A stretch of 64,000 bases of DNA from G963704535 sp963704535 (GCA_963704535.1 OY969916.1:124001-188000), one strand, 5' to 3'. Counted from the first letter of the stretch, positions 19,371-32,081 are shown. The notes: a model not told the origin generated them from the sequence alone. Numbers and translations are program-made.

Positions 19371-20793
19371 ATGTGTATCAAGCTAATCTGACAGCAGGAG
19401 GCTCCTGTGGCATCATGTCCGATAGTTACCACTCATATGATGCAAGGAGCCTCCCGATGGCAACCATACCACAGGTGACACAAGCCATGCAAACCGTCCT
19501 GACCACCGTAGCCGATGCTGCCGCACGCGCCACCGGCTTCGTGCAACGCTGCTCCAAGATGACTGGTGCGCTGTTCACCCAGACCTTGGTCTTGGGCTTT
19601 TTGGCCAATCCCGAAGCCACCCGCGAAGAACTGGCCCAGACCGCTGCTGCCTTGGGCCTGACCATTTCGCCCCAAGGCCTCGACCAGCGCTTGACCGAGG
19701 TCGGCGCCGACCTGTTTGCTCGAGGTGCTCGATGCCGCCACCTCCTCCGTCCTGGCCGCTGACCCTCTCGCTCTGCCTGTGCTCTCCCGTTTCAACGGCG
19801 TCTTTATCCAAGACAGCACGCTGATTAGTTTGCCCAGCACCTTGGCACATATCTGGCGCGGCAGCGGCAACCAGAATACTCACAGCGACGCGGTCGCGCG
19901 CTTGAAACTCAGCGCGCGCCTCGATTTGACCACTGGCGCGCTGAACGGACCCTTCACCGATCACGCTCTGACCTCCGATCGCGCGCTGCTGGTGCAGGAA
20001 CAGCCGATAGGTGCAGGCGCCTTGCGGATTGCCGACCTGGGCTTTTTCGACCTGGAGGTGTTGCGCAACATTGGTCAGGACAATGGCTACTGGCTGACCA
20101 GGGTGCAGATTACCACGGCTATGACTGACCAGGACGGTCGACGCCTCGATCTGCCGAGCTTTTTGGCCGCGCAACAGAGTGCCACGGTGGATGTGCTGAT
20201 CCGCTTGGGCGCAAAGAAGCAGTTGCACTGCCGGTTGCTGGCGATGCGTGTGGCACAGGAAGTGGCTGATCGGCGGCGGCGACGGTTGCGTGAGGAGGCC
20301 AAACGGCGTGGACGGCAGCCCAACGCGGTGCAGATGGCGGTGGCGGAGTGGACGCTCTTTGTCACCAATGTGCCTTCTGAGCTGTTGAGTGTGCAAGAAG
20401 CGCTGGTATTGGGGCGCTGTCGCTGGCAAATCGAGTTGCTGTGGAAGTTGTGGAAGAGCCAGGGGCAGATCGATCAGTGGCGCAGTGCCAAAGCAGGAGC
20501 GATTCTGTGTGAGCTGTATGCCAAGCTGCTGGCGATGATAGTGCAACATTGGATCCTGCTGGTGGGATTGTGGGCGTATGCGGATCGGAGCTTGACCAAA
20601 GCGGCGGCGACAGTGCGCAAGCACGCGATCTGTCTGGCAATCGCGCTGCGATGCGAAGCTCGGTTGGCCGAGGCACTCGAGCTGATCGTCGGCTGTCTGG
20701 TGGGTGGTTGTCGCATCAATAAGAGCAAAAAGACGCCGCATACCTATCAACTCCTGCTCGATCTGACTGAGGCTGCTTTAGCTTGATACACAT
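19371..20793 (+). mobile_element. IS4-type insertion sequence
   Basis: A 1423-base element. The ends ATGTGTATCAAGCTA and TAGCTTGATACACAT are perfect inverted repeats, extendable to 16 bases with the flanking C/G. One transposase gene fills it. Flanked by the 21-base direct repeats described separately. Confidence 0.78.
19457..20786 (+). CDS. IS4-family transposase, one frame break
   Basis: Starts at 19457 (MATIPQVTQAMQTVL), RBS AAGGAG. The N-terminal part reads to about 19712; the catalytic part lies in the +1 frame (LEVLDAATSSVLAADP onward). Removing one G in TTT-G-CTC restores continuity. Motifs: first Asp in FIQDSTLISLP; the C-terminal Y/R-E-K region RWQIELLWKLWKSQGQIDQW. If the extra base is an assembly error the element is intact. 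Confidence 0.72.
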
Positions 20794-20837
20794 GGGCAGG
20801 ATTTCCCCGCGCCCAGGGCGGGGAAATCCTGCCCCTA
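20794..20837. repeat. Palindromic repeat abutting IS4 right end
   Basis: Right copy of the 21-base direct repeat, continuing into its inverted complement, GGGCGGGGAAATCCTGCCCC. The whole forms a roughly 20-base-pair hairpin, and the IS inserted at its edge. Resembles the dispersed intergenic palindromes seen elsewhere in the window, but with a different sequence. Confidence 0.55.
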
Positions 20838-20919
20838 TAACCACCATCACGAACGACTTCTTTATCACCTCGATCACGTCGATCTGCACTTCTGCTCCAG
20901 ATCGGTCGGGGCCGTAGTC

Positions 20920-21233
20920 TCACCCGGCCAATTCATCGCCGGCGCTGGGCGGCGGAGGTGGTGGCACGAGCGCCTTACCAGAGGTCAATGGCGCTGCCAG
21001 CCCTGCTGGCGCTTCAGCATCCTGATCGAGATGGGGCAACTCGTCACTCATCAGCAATGCCTTGGCTTTGGTCGTCAGCGCACGTACAGCCGCGCCGATC
21101 TCGTCCTGCCGCATTTCGAGCAGATCGCCGTAGGTCTGGGCCTTGTCCCGCAACGCCCGAAACTTCGCCAACCTCTCCGCGATCGTGGTGGTCGGTCCAG
21201 CAGCACAGTTCCGATCTGCTCATGGTCCGGCAT
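20920..21233 (-). other. Possible small hypothetical gene, frame-broken
   Basis: Reads MPDHEQIGTVLLD from 21233, then in another frame TTTIAERLAKFRALRDKAQT, followed by YGDLLEMRQDEIGAAVRALT and a Pro-rich end (PPPPPPSAGDELAG). The helical heptad-like middle looks like real coding sequence, but the start has no good RBS and the frames do not join by a single extra base. No family recognised. Confidence 0.3.
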
Positions 21234-21405
21234 CTGACGCGGCGGGGCACACACTCGCGGATCTGCTGTGGATGCCGAGTGGGGCGGCGTCAAGGGTGAT
21301 GGAGGAGGAGGAGGAAGCGCCGGATGCCGATGCGACGGCTGGTGCGGTGAGCATGTGACTGGGGATGCTGGATAAGGCGTGAAAGGGACGATAGGTAATA
21401 ATAAA

Positions 21406-21440
21406 GCCGACCAGCGATCAAGCTGGTCGGCCTCATTTTG
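21406..21440. terminator. Hairpin, candidate terminator
   Basis: Perfect 10-base-pair stem GCCGACCAGC / GCTGGTCGGC (21406-21415 and 21422-21431) with a 6-base loop. T-rich sequence follows weakly on the plus side and as TTTATTATTA on the minus side, so it may act in the minus direction. Confidence 0.4.
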
Positions 21441-21677
21441 GCGCCTAGTCAGGCGAGTTGGCGCTGGCTTCCCTCGCCAGAACGAGCGCAAGCGTGGTTG
21501 CAGTCCATTCAGCGCTGCTTCTGGAGGTGAAGTGCAGAAGCCAGAAAAACGTAAACGTAGTAGTCGCTCATAACTTCACGAAGCAACCCGGTACGACGTA
21601 TGACCACACTCTTCAGGCCCCGCTTTGCACAAATCCTCTAGCAGTAGAAATTGTAGACAGCAACGGAAGTTGCCACA

Positions 21678-22355
21678 TCAGCTCCATCCGTACACGTCGA
21701 GATCTGGCGCGTCTTGACCAGAGTAAATTAAGAGGTATGATCCCCCCCAGTTTTCATCCTCGTAGAGATAGGTACACCCACGAGGGGTTGCGCGCACGGA
21801 GGAAATCTCATCACTCCAATCTTGCCAGACCCAGCCTCCCCAATATACACCTCCCAGATCGGAGTAACCATATCCGGCAGGAACATATAATGTCTCGCCG
21901 CTATACCCATCGTGTCGGTTGAAAAAGGAGCGAACGTCATTCCAGTCGTTATGTTGGGGTTCTACTATACTGTCTGACGAGGAATGTTTCATTACGTTCA
22001 GTGAATCCACGTACGTGCGGAATTTCTGATGGCTGGTAAAGGCGTAGAGTACCCCTTCGTTTTTCGCTTGCGGACTCAGAACGAAGTAGAGCGGTTGACC
22101 TTCAAATCGACGAATGTATTCCGGTGGACGTTTTATATTGTCGATGACGAGGGGTACCTTTGGAAGCTTATGGTGGGAAGGTTTCGCAGCTCCGGCGGTT
22201 GATTGCTCCATCAAGATGCGAGCGGGATCTACCTGTTCAGGCGCAGTGGAACGTGGTAGTTTTTTGGTCTGTGCTCCAACGCCTGGAACACTCAGCAGGC
22301 TTAGCAACGTGATAAAGCCCACGATAAGGAACCATTGTCTCGTATGGCGTTCCAT
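21678..22355 (-). CDS. Secreted beta/gamma-crystallin-like protein
   Basis: 225 residues with a classic signal peptide (MERHTRQWFLIVGFITLLSL, cleavage after about GVGA). The mature part carries crystallin-type repeats in its last 100 residues: WNDVRSFFNR and WSDEISSVRA match the [D/N]xxSS calcium-binding pattern, and CTYLYEDENWGG with SYLLIYSGQD matches the Y/F-x-x-x-x-F/W-x-G corner. Similar small proteins are often annotated peptidase inhibitor family I36 or beta/gamma crystallin. Exported, probably Ca-binding; partner unknown. Confidence 0.6.
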   Translation of the reverse strand: MERHTRQWFLIVGFITLLSLLSVPGVGAQTKKLPRSTAPEQVDPARILMEQSTAGAAKPSHHKLPKVPLVIDNIKRPPEYIRRFEGQPLYFVLSPQAKNEGVLYAFTSHQKFRTYVDSLNVMKHSSSDSIVEPQHNDWNDVRSFFNRHDGYSGETLYVPAGYGYSDLGGVYWGGWVWQDWSDEISSVRATPRGCTYLYEDENWGGSYLLIYSGQDAPDLDVYGWS

Positions 22356-22522
22356 CCAATCCTCCTCCTCTTAAACGTATCGATGACCGATCAGTCTTCC
22401 AGATAGGGTCATCCAAGCAGTCCTCACTCCTCGCATAGAAGCGATTTTGTTGTCAACAATCTCCTTTCGCTCCGAAAGCATCCGATGACGATTATACCAG
22501 GCAGTTGGCTATTGATGCAAAC

Positions 22523-22960
22523 TTACGTCGTTGCCTTGGGCAAGGCAGACAAAGGCTCGCGGAACAAGCCCTGCACGGCCACCGCCGTGTTCAAGGCCCT
22601 GCCGCCCTCGTGGTGTGCCTCGATAAAGCGGCGGCTGGCCTCCAGGTCAATCGGCCGCACCTCCCAATCGGCGCCGCGCAGCCGCATCTCGTCGGGCATC
22701 GTTCTGTAGTGATCGCGTCTGCTCATCGTCGTACTCTGCCAGCGCTGGCGCCAGCGGTCGAGCAGGTCGCCCCGCTTGCGCTTCGTGACGATGAGCGGCA
22801 GGCCAACGTGGCGCGCCAGGCGTTCGCAGTGGGGCAGCCGACTCCCAGGCCAGGGCACTGAGATCGCTATGGATGCAAAGCCGTGGCCCGCTGTGGCCGC
22901 AGCGGTCCAGTTCGACGTTGCCTTGGAAATGTGGGTCGGCGAGAATGGGGAGTATCGCTA
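22523..22960 (-). pseudogene. PAPS-reductase-like / Mom-like modification gene remnant
   Basis: Minus strand. From about 22960 one frame reads LADPHFQGNVELDRCG, then LCIHSDLSALAWES. Dropping one G (TCG-G-CTG near 22835) continues as LPHCERLARHVGLPLIVTKR, then KRGDLLDRWRQRW, resembling phage PAPS-reductase-like proteins. It then runs into WEVRPIDLEASRRFIEAHHE and NTAVAVQGLFREP, which resembles the start of Mom-like acyltransferase proteins that hypermodify adenine. Both halves are incomplete. Assignments rest on remembered motif similarity and are tentative. Confidence 0.35.
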
Positions 22961-23075
22961 TCAGCAGACGGTCACAGCCTGTCTCAATGTAGCCGGTGAT
23001 GATATGGTGATGGCAACTAGTACTACAACGTGACTTGGCTCATACCTTGCTAGCCCTCCTAGCGGAGGAACCACT

Positions 23076-23772
23076 ATGAACATTATTCCGTCTGCGGCGC
23101 AGTTGACGCCGCCCCCATCAGGCCAGCCACCCCTTAGCAACTTGGTGCCGCGCGATATCGAAGCACTGGTCCGACGAACTGCTCGCCTACCACGCGCACT
23201 TCGCCCCGCTATTTCAGCGCTCTGAACAGCGCGACTGGGCCTTGATCTACCTCCACGGGCAACTGGCCGACCTCGAACGCAAGTCGATTGAGCCGATGGC
23301 CTTGGCGCATCCCGATGGCAATGTCCAAGCCTTGCAGCAGTTTATCAGCCTGGGCGCCTGGAACGATGCTGCCGTGCTCCAAACCCACCGGCTCTTGGTC
23401 GCCGATACTCTCGGCGATGCCGACAGCGGCGTACTGATCATCGATGGCTGCGATTTTCCCAAACAGGGCACGCACTCGGTCGGGGTTGCCCGGCAATGGT
23501 GTGGCGCGCTGGGCAAGGTCGCCAACTGCCAAGCCAGCGTCGTGGCCTGTTACGCCAGCCTCCACGGCTACACGCTGGTCGAGCGGCGCTTGTACATGCC
23601 AGAAAAGTGGTTCAGCCCTGGCTATCAGCACCGCCGTGACCGCTGCGGTGTGCCCTCCGATCTGGCCTTTCAGACTCAAACGCAGTTCGGCCTGGACGCT
23701 GATCGAGCAGTTGCACCAGGAGCAGGTGCTGCCCTTCAAGTGGGTAATCGGCGACGAGGCACCAAGGCCGTA
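23076..23772 (+). pseudogene. IS701-family transposase remnant
   Basis: Starts MNIIPSAAQLTPPPSGQPPL. After an extra C near 23165 the frame continues DELLAYHAHFAPLFQRSEQR, then DWALIYLHGQLADLERKSIE and LIIDGCDFPKQGTHSVGVAR with QWCGALGKVANCQ (typical IS701 core with the first catalytic Asp). A second +1 break near 23690 leads to AWTLIEQLHQEQVLPFKWVI, then GDE, after which the gene is cut off. The last third, including the final catalytic Glu, is missing. Confidence 0.7.
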
Positions 23773-23827
23773 ATGGTGATTGTCCAAGCTTCGCAGAAAC
23801 CATAGCCTCCTGCTAGCACCTGAACAA

Positions 23828-23843
23828 TCGAGATAAGTTCCAT
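23828..23843 (+). repeat. Possible solo IS end
   Basis: CAATCGAGATAAGTTC resembles the right inverted repeat of the IS5-type element (AATCGAGATAAAGTCT). It may be a relic end of a related element; the match is partial. Confidence 0.25.
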
Positions 23844-23952
23844 TGCATTCTACGCTAATCCGTGTACTCACGGCGCGCGTAGTATTCGTTCGCGGCCTGG
23901 CAAGTAAGATAGTGTGGTGCCCCACACTCACCGAGTTCTGGATATAAAGTAG

Positions 23953-24025
23953 TGACCCAGGAGGGACTCGAACCCCCAACACCCAGTTCCGAAGACTGGT
24001 GCTCTATCCATTGAGCTACTGGGCC
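23953..24025 (-). tRNA. tRNA-Arg(TCG)
   Basis: 73-base cloverleaf on the minus strand. Acceptor stem GGCCCAG/CTGGGTC with one G-T pair, D arm GCTCAATGGATAGAGC, anticodon stem CCAGT/ACTGG with loop CTTCGGA (anticodon TCG, reading CGA), T arm GGGGGTTCGAGTCCC. The CCA end is not encoded. Sits beside the IS701 remnant, a common integration neighbourhood. Confidence 0.95.
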
Positions 24026-24279
24026 GTGTTGCGCCTCCGCTTCGTACAACCGCCGGTAATCTTTATTAAGACAAGGTTCCGAGTATGATGGTCGTACGAA
24101 CGTGCGGCCCTAGTCTACCATAAAGCGGGCCGCCCAGCAAGGTGTACCGGCCCTGTGTAGGGCCAGGCCAAAGTCGATTGAGTGAGGATTTAGAGTGGCG
24201 TGGAGCGCGTATCGAAGGGTGCGCTCGGGCGCGCAATCGCAGCATTGGGGTGCCTTTCTCTGCCCCTCGCTCTCGTGCC
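24026..24279. other. Intergenic region without recognised features
   Basis: About 250 bases between the tRNA and the XRE gene. Only short overlapping open frames with no family resemblance are present. Confidence 0.3.
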
Positions 24280-24549
24280 TTACGACGGCATATCACCGCT
24301 GCCCGCGTCGGCTTGGTTGTTGGCGTCGCCTTGCAATGCCAACTCCAGGTTGTCGCGCAGCAGTTGATCCAGAGACACATTGAAGTAGTCTGCGACTTTT
24401 AGAATGAACTCCACCCGTGGCATGATCTTGCCTGTTTCAATCGAGTGGATGTAGCCAAAGCCGGTGTAGCCCAACGCGCGGGTCAGGTCGCGTACCGTTA
24501 AGCCGTGGTGTTGCCGCAGGGTGTGCAACTTTTCGCCAAATCGCTGCAT
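24280..24549 (-). CDS. XRE-family helix-turn-helix regulator
   Basis: 89 residues. A Cro/C1-type HTH covers residues 5-62: FGEKLHTLRQHHGLTVRDLT, then YIHSIETGKIMPRVEFILKV and ADYFNVSLDQLL. The short acidic tail has no extra domain, so it is probably a dimeric repressor. Divergent from the gene at 24773; the shared region holds a promoter and a perfect inverted repeat (24593-24614), a plausible operator. Confidence 0.85.
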   Translation of the reverse strand: MQRFGEKLHTLRQHHGLTVRDLTRALGYTGFGYIHSIETGKIMPRVEFILKVADYFNVSLDQLLRDNLELALQGDANNQADAGSGDMPS

Positions 24550-24565
24550 GGTTGCCGGTCATCCT

Positions 24566-24594
24566 CTTGACAGTGTGGCTCCGCCGTGGTATCT
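24566..24594 (+). promoter_or_regulatory. Sigma-70-type promoter
   Basis: TTGACA (24566-24571), 17-base spacer, TATCTT (24589-24594). Points toward the small gene at 24773. Its start site would fall inside the inverted repeat at 24593-24614. Confidence 0.55.
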
Positions 24595-24614
24595 TGTACC
24601 CATATCAAGGTACA
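24593..24614. promoter_or_regulatory. Candidate XRE operator
   Basis: Perfect inverted repeat TTGTACC-N8-GGTACAA overlapping the -10 element and start site of the plus-strand promoter, 44 bases upstream of the divergent XRE start. Position and symmetry suit a repressor dimer. Confidence 0.5.
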
Positions 24615-24772
24615 AAGTGATCATGAGACAACGCCCCGCACGCTGCCGTCAACAGCATACGGGGCAAAGCACTGGCGGTTAACACGCCAATGCAGGGCCA
24701 TTGTACCACCACATGGCCCCGCTGCCGCATTGCCGCCTCACAGTGAGCCAACGGCTCGCAAGGAGGCTGTGT

Positions 24773-25045
24773 ATGGATGAGGATCGAACAGGGCCGTTAT
24801 GTTCGCCCAATGCCGCACTCGTGGGTTATACGTTTGTCAGGCATGTCGGCCTGATGCTCGATGAGCTGAGCGCGCAAGGGTTGCAAATCTGGCAGGATGA
24901 GCGGCGTCGTTGGCGCTGGGCGTGGGCGGCGACGGAGCTACAGGCCAAACGCGGCTATTGGGCGCTGGGCGAGGCGATCGTGGATGCCGTCGTGACGCGC
25001 TATCCGGCGGCGTTCGATAGCGGTGGGCTTGGGGATGCGGAATAG
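24773..25045 (+). CDS. Hypothetical protein, divergent from XRE regulator
   Basis: 90 residues. Start 24773 follows a strong AAGGAGG, and the frame is open further upstream without an RBS. Contains a Trp-rich helix (IWQDERRRWRWAWAATELQA). No family recognised. Control by the neighbouring XRE protein is inferred from the promoter-operator arrangement. The 5' leader of about 170 bases is unusually long and unexplained. Confidence 0.45.
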   Translation: MDEDRTGPLCSPNAALVGYTFVRHVGLMLDELSAQGLQIWQDERRRWRWAWAATELQAKRGYWALGEAIVDAVVTRYPAAFDSGGLGDAE

Positions 25046-25128
25046 CGGCGGAACAGGCTGTCTTCGGGTGGTTCGCGGGTTAGTTCGAAGGCAGCCTAGC
25101 GATGGCCTATGCATCTCACCATCTCAGG

Positions 25129-25410
25129 TTAGCCCATAGCTGTCGGATGTTCACCCGCCAGGATCGTCTCGACTTCGCGCAACACATCGGTCACAGGTCG
25201 CCGCTGCTGGCGGGTCGCGAGACGCGCATCGAGAAAGCACTGAAACTCCGCGCTTGCGCGCAGTTGGGCAACTTCCTGCTCAAAACCGTCGGCTTCGGCC
25301 AGCACATATTCGCGGCCATCGGGGGCAATCACGACCAGTGGCCCTTCTTTTGCCAGTTCCAGACTCTGGAGCAGATCGGCGGTCTCCTTGGTTAGATTTA
25401 AGATCTTCAT
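25129..25410 (-). CDS. Antitoxin-like small protein
   Basis: 93 residues: MKILNLTKETADLLQSLELA, then KEGPLVVIAPDGREYVLAEA, a pattern found in Phd/YefM-like antitoxins without the canonical fold being provable. It begins 9 bases after the endonuclease-like gene on the same strand, so the two were probably cotranscribed before the IS insertion. No toxin gene follows it. Confidence 0.45.
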   Translation of the reverse strand: MKILNLTKETADLLQSLELAKEGPLVVIAPDGREYVLAEADGFEQEVAQLRASAEFQCFLDARLATRQQRRPVTDVLREVETILAGEHPTAMG

Positions 25411-26224
25411 GGTTTAACCTATATTTTATATATTTCGTAGTATTTTTGCTTCAATTTATCCGTCGGTGTGATTCCTTCAGCAATCTGCTGTAAGTCATTC
25501 TTATCAACTACAATAAGAAACCTATTGTGTTTACTTACATTCTCGCGAATTACCAGTAGTGCATCACGGCCTCTGTCCCCAGTGATTCCTTCTTTAGATA
25601 AAAGTATTCCTGTGCGAATTCTCTTTCGATCCATCTTTCCGTCGATTACTGTTACTTCAGCTGCCCCTACCGGTGTGCTCCAATTTTTGCACTCAATGAG
25701 AATAGGATCTCCTAATCTACTCCAAAAAGGATCTGCCGAAATGTTACTGATTAATAAATCTGTTTCTTCTGCGGCTGTTCTAACATCGTGACCAATAAGT
25801 GAGAATCCTTCGATAGATGAAATAAGAATTAGAGCGATATACTCATAAGTTAAGCCAATTTTAGTTGCGCTCTTCGTTTCACTATAATAATCAGCACGTT
25901 TAATGAACTCACCAATTACTTTCCGGTAAACACCGTACCAGTGATTGTCACTTATCCTATTGCTTTTCGTCCTACTAGACAGAATGGCAAGTAGGTTGCA
26001 TTGAGCCTGAAATGGTTCTTTGAAACACCCATTATAAACATAGGTCCATCTACTCAATAGCGGATTCGGCGCTTCTGGACGAAGAAGAAGGTTTGGTAGG
26101 AGGCCGGAGGTAATGAACTTTGCAATTTTACCAATGATGCCACCTCGATACTCTTGCTCAAACTTGCTTTGTAGATCGTGCCGTCCTTGCTCGTCAAATA
26201 TTTGTAGTGCGGTTCTATACCATT

Positions 26225-27239
26225 AGACATTATCAAGATTCAGATAGGCTTGTATCCGCCATCTGATGACGTAGCCGCAGATTGTAGAGGCCACAGCAAA
26301 TCTGCATTACCTGATCGCGGATGGAAGGACACCAGTGACGAATTACATCGTGAACTATCCGATAGACTTTCACACCACCGATACTATGCTCGACCAGCAC
26401 TCTGATGTGCGAGATCCAGCGATTCTCTGCTTTCTCGTCCTCGGTCAGCGTGCCGTTGCGTGGCTTCTTTTTTGGTTGGAGGATGAACACATCCGGCAGT
26501 GTGAAACCCTGAAATCCACTATCTTGCCCCAACACGCTGCCTTCCGGCAGCCGATATTGGGCTTCATCCGCAATCCGTTTATCGTGAACTTTGCCGGCAT
26601 ATGTGGCGCTCAAAAACCAAATACACCCAGCCGCATCCACAATGAGCACATTCTTGATGGTATGGTCTTTCTGCTTGCCGCTGTAGTAGATTTCCTGCTC
26701 CTCCGCATCTTTTGGTCGTGCTATCGGTCGCTCTGTAGCGTCGTGACAGAAAAAAGGGGAGCCTCTGGATCGAGTTCGAGCGTTTCGTCTCGTAACCGCG
26801 CTGCCAATTCTGCTGCGCTGCGTGCTGGCAACAGCCGTTGGGCGGCCAAGGCATCGTTCAAGATATCCAGTAATAGCCGCACCCATTTACTGACATTTGA
26901 CTGACTCATGCCGAAGAGCTGCCCATGCACCTCTTGGATAGCATTCTGCTTGAGATAGGTGAGGATGAATAGCAGCCGATCAGAGGCTGTGGGTAGCGGG
27001 CTGTTGGCGTAGGTAATCGCGCGGTCGCCTTCTCGGATGTAGCCATCAAGGGTCGTGCCCTTGAGATAGTGTTGCATTGCCTTGGTAAAATCGGGTAAGA
27101 AGGCTGTGAAGGTGGCTGTATCCAGGCCGGTAAAGGCGCGTAAGCGCCGCTCATTCTGCAAAATGGTGTCGAACTTTGGCATTATTTCACTCCGTGAAAG
27201 AACATCCCGGACAGTATACCGCCAACCTTGATAATGTCT
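26225..27239 (-). mobile_element. IS5-type insertion sequence, copy 2
   Basis: A 1015-base element with 16-base ends AGACATTATCAAGATT (26225-26240) and AGACATTATCAAGGTT (complement of 27224-27239), one mismatch. Direct ATT duplication at 26222-26224 and 27240-27242. Precise insertion into the endonuclease-like gene is proven by frame reconstruction. Confidence 0.88.
26233..27182 (-). CDS. IS5-type transposase, two overlapping frames
   Basis: ORF A starts at 27182 (MPKFDTILQNERRLRAFTGL; RBS GGAG) and ends at 26721 as EAPLFSVTTLQSDR. In the -1 frame at the same place ORF B reads SPFFCHDATERPIARPKDAE, then IYYSGKQKDHTIKNVLIVD, the catalytic part, and ends at 26233. The slip site is C4T6 (complement of about 26750-26759). 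The layout equals copy 1 although the proteins have diverged clearly, supporting programmed frameshifting. Confidence 0.78.
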
Positions 27240-27504
27240 ATTCGTGATATCGTTTGTCCAAATCACGTAAATACACATCTCTGTCACTTTCCTGAGTACC
27301 CTCACTTTGCACGCGCTCGGCCAATTGAAGAATCTCAGTCGCTTCATTCAGGAGCTGCTGAATACTGTCCATGTTTCCTCGCTAGTCTAAGAGCTTAGAT
27401 TTACATCCACATTATAGCACTAGAACCTGTGTGCGAGAGGAATAGAGCCTTGTAAATTCCCTTTTGACAAACAACACCGTATCTTGCTTTAGAGCTGGAT
27501 GTGA

Positions 27505-27549
27505 AAAGGAGGGGCTTAGAGTGGACTGTCCACTCTAAGCCCCTCCTTT
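27505..27549. repeat. Perfect 21-base-pair hairpin
   Basis: Stem 27505-27525 and 27529-27549 (arm ends AAAGGAGGGGCTTAG...), loop CTG. Lies between the end of PPDK and the start of the endonuclease-like gene. It may terminate transcription in either direction, but there is no long T run; it could also be a mobile palindrome. Confidence 0.6.
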
Positions 27550-27610
27550 CTGTACCTGCCAGATTCGCTATGAGATCGGGAAGACGCTACCAAGCGCCAG
27601 TGGGTATCGC

Positions 27611-31511
<3,901 letters not shown>

Positions 31512-31530
31512 TTGGAACTCCTCTATAGTG

Positions 31531-31558
31531 CGTGAAACGTGAAACGTAAATCGTGAGA
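31531..31558. repeat. Heptameric tandem repeat (CGTGAAA)
   Basis: Four consecutive 7-base units CGTGAAA, CGTGAAA, CGTAAAT, CGTGAGA directly upstream of ppdK, merging into the palindromic repeat that follows. Confidence 0.65.
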
Positions 31559-31656
31559 GGCTGTCTGAAAAGGGGGAGTTTGAGGGGGCTGCCCCCTCAA
31601 GAACTCCTTTCCTCCAGGGACTACGAGCGACAAATCAACCTTTTCAGACAGTCTCT
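31556..31656. repeat. Dispersed palindromic element, copy A
   Basis: Outer arms AGAGGCTGTCTGAAAAGG and CCTTTTCAGACAGTCTCT enclose an inner hairpin around TTGAGGGGGC/GCCCCCTCAA. Lies between ppdK and the toxin genes. The same architecture recurs at 34592, 44890 and 54855. Confidence 0.75.
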
Positions 31657-31694
31657 GAAACATGGCGCGTGAAGCCGCCCTCATGCATCACGCA

Positions 31695-32081
31695 TCATGT
31701 TTTATACTTGATATGATTGTCGACCCAGGCGGCGACAGCGCCATCGCGCAGCTTGCCCTTGGCGATCTCGACCGTAAAGGCCTCGACCTCCCAGTCGTCG
31801 GCCGCCAGGTCTGCGCCATTGCGCTGGACGAACAGCCGGAGCGCGGCGGCGGCGATGCGCTTATTGCCATCCCAGAACGGGTGGTTCTGGACCAGGGCGT
31901 AGACCAGCGCGGCGGCTTTCTCGGCCAACGTCGGAAACAACTCCACGCCGAATGCCGTCCGGCGCGGCGCCGCCAGGGCCGACATCAACCCGTTCGGAGC
32001 CACCACCTCGAAGCGATTCGTACCGGCCGCCTCGATCCGCGTACGGAGGCGCAGGATGTCGCCAAGATTCAAATACACCAT
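31695..32081 (-). CDS. Doc/Fic-type toxin, copy 1
   Basis: 128 residues, death-on-curing family. The catalytic loop NHPFWDGNKRIAAAA fits the Doc/Fic consensus HPFx(D/G)GNKR. Doc kinases phosphorylate EF-Tu; other members AMPylate. Translationally coupled to the upstream paralog (TAATG overlap). The N-terminus lacks the usual Doc opening (YLTxxDvxxIH), which copy 2 retains, so this copy is more diverged. Confidence 0.72.
   Translation of the reverse strand: MVYLNLGDILRLRTRIEAAGTNRFEVVAPNGLMSALAAPRRTAFGVELFPTLAEKAAALVYALVQNHPFWDGNKRIAAAALRLFVQRNGADLAADDWEVEAFTVEIAKGKLRDGAVAAWVDNHIKYKT

Larger units (their letters stand above)
25419..27372 (-). pseudogene. Restriction endonuclease-like (PD-(D/E)XK) gene split by an IS
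   Basis: 5' part: ATG at 27372 with RBS GAGGAAAC, reading MDSIQQLLNEATEILQLAER and on to DLDKRYHE (codon 44). The IS at 26225-27239 plus one ATT copy interrupts it. 3' part: from 26221 it continues WYRTALQIFDEQGRHDLQSK, then FEQEYRGGIIGKIAKFITSG, and runs without stop to 25419. Deleting the IS and one ATT restores one 311-codon frame exactly. Catalytic-site candidates: GHDVRTAAEETDLLISN followed by DPILIECKNW (D-x(n)-ExK), as in Mrr-like and other restriction-type nucleases. A short overlapping frame at 26054-26236 is a shadow. Currently inactive unless the 212-residue C-terminal part is started from TTG at 26057. Confidence 0.75.

Noticed and set aside
26054..26236. Separate 60-residue gene upstream of the nuclease-like ORF
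   Set aside because: The true frame across this stretch is the nuclease gene itself, as shown by joining the two sides of the IS.
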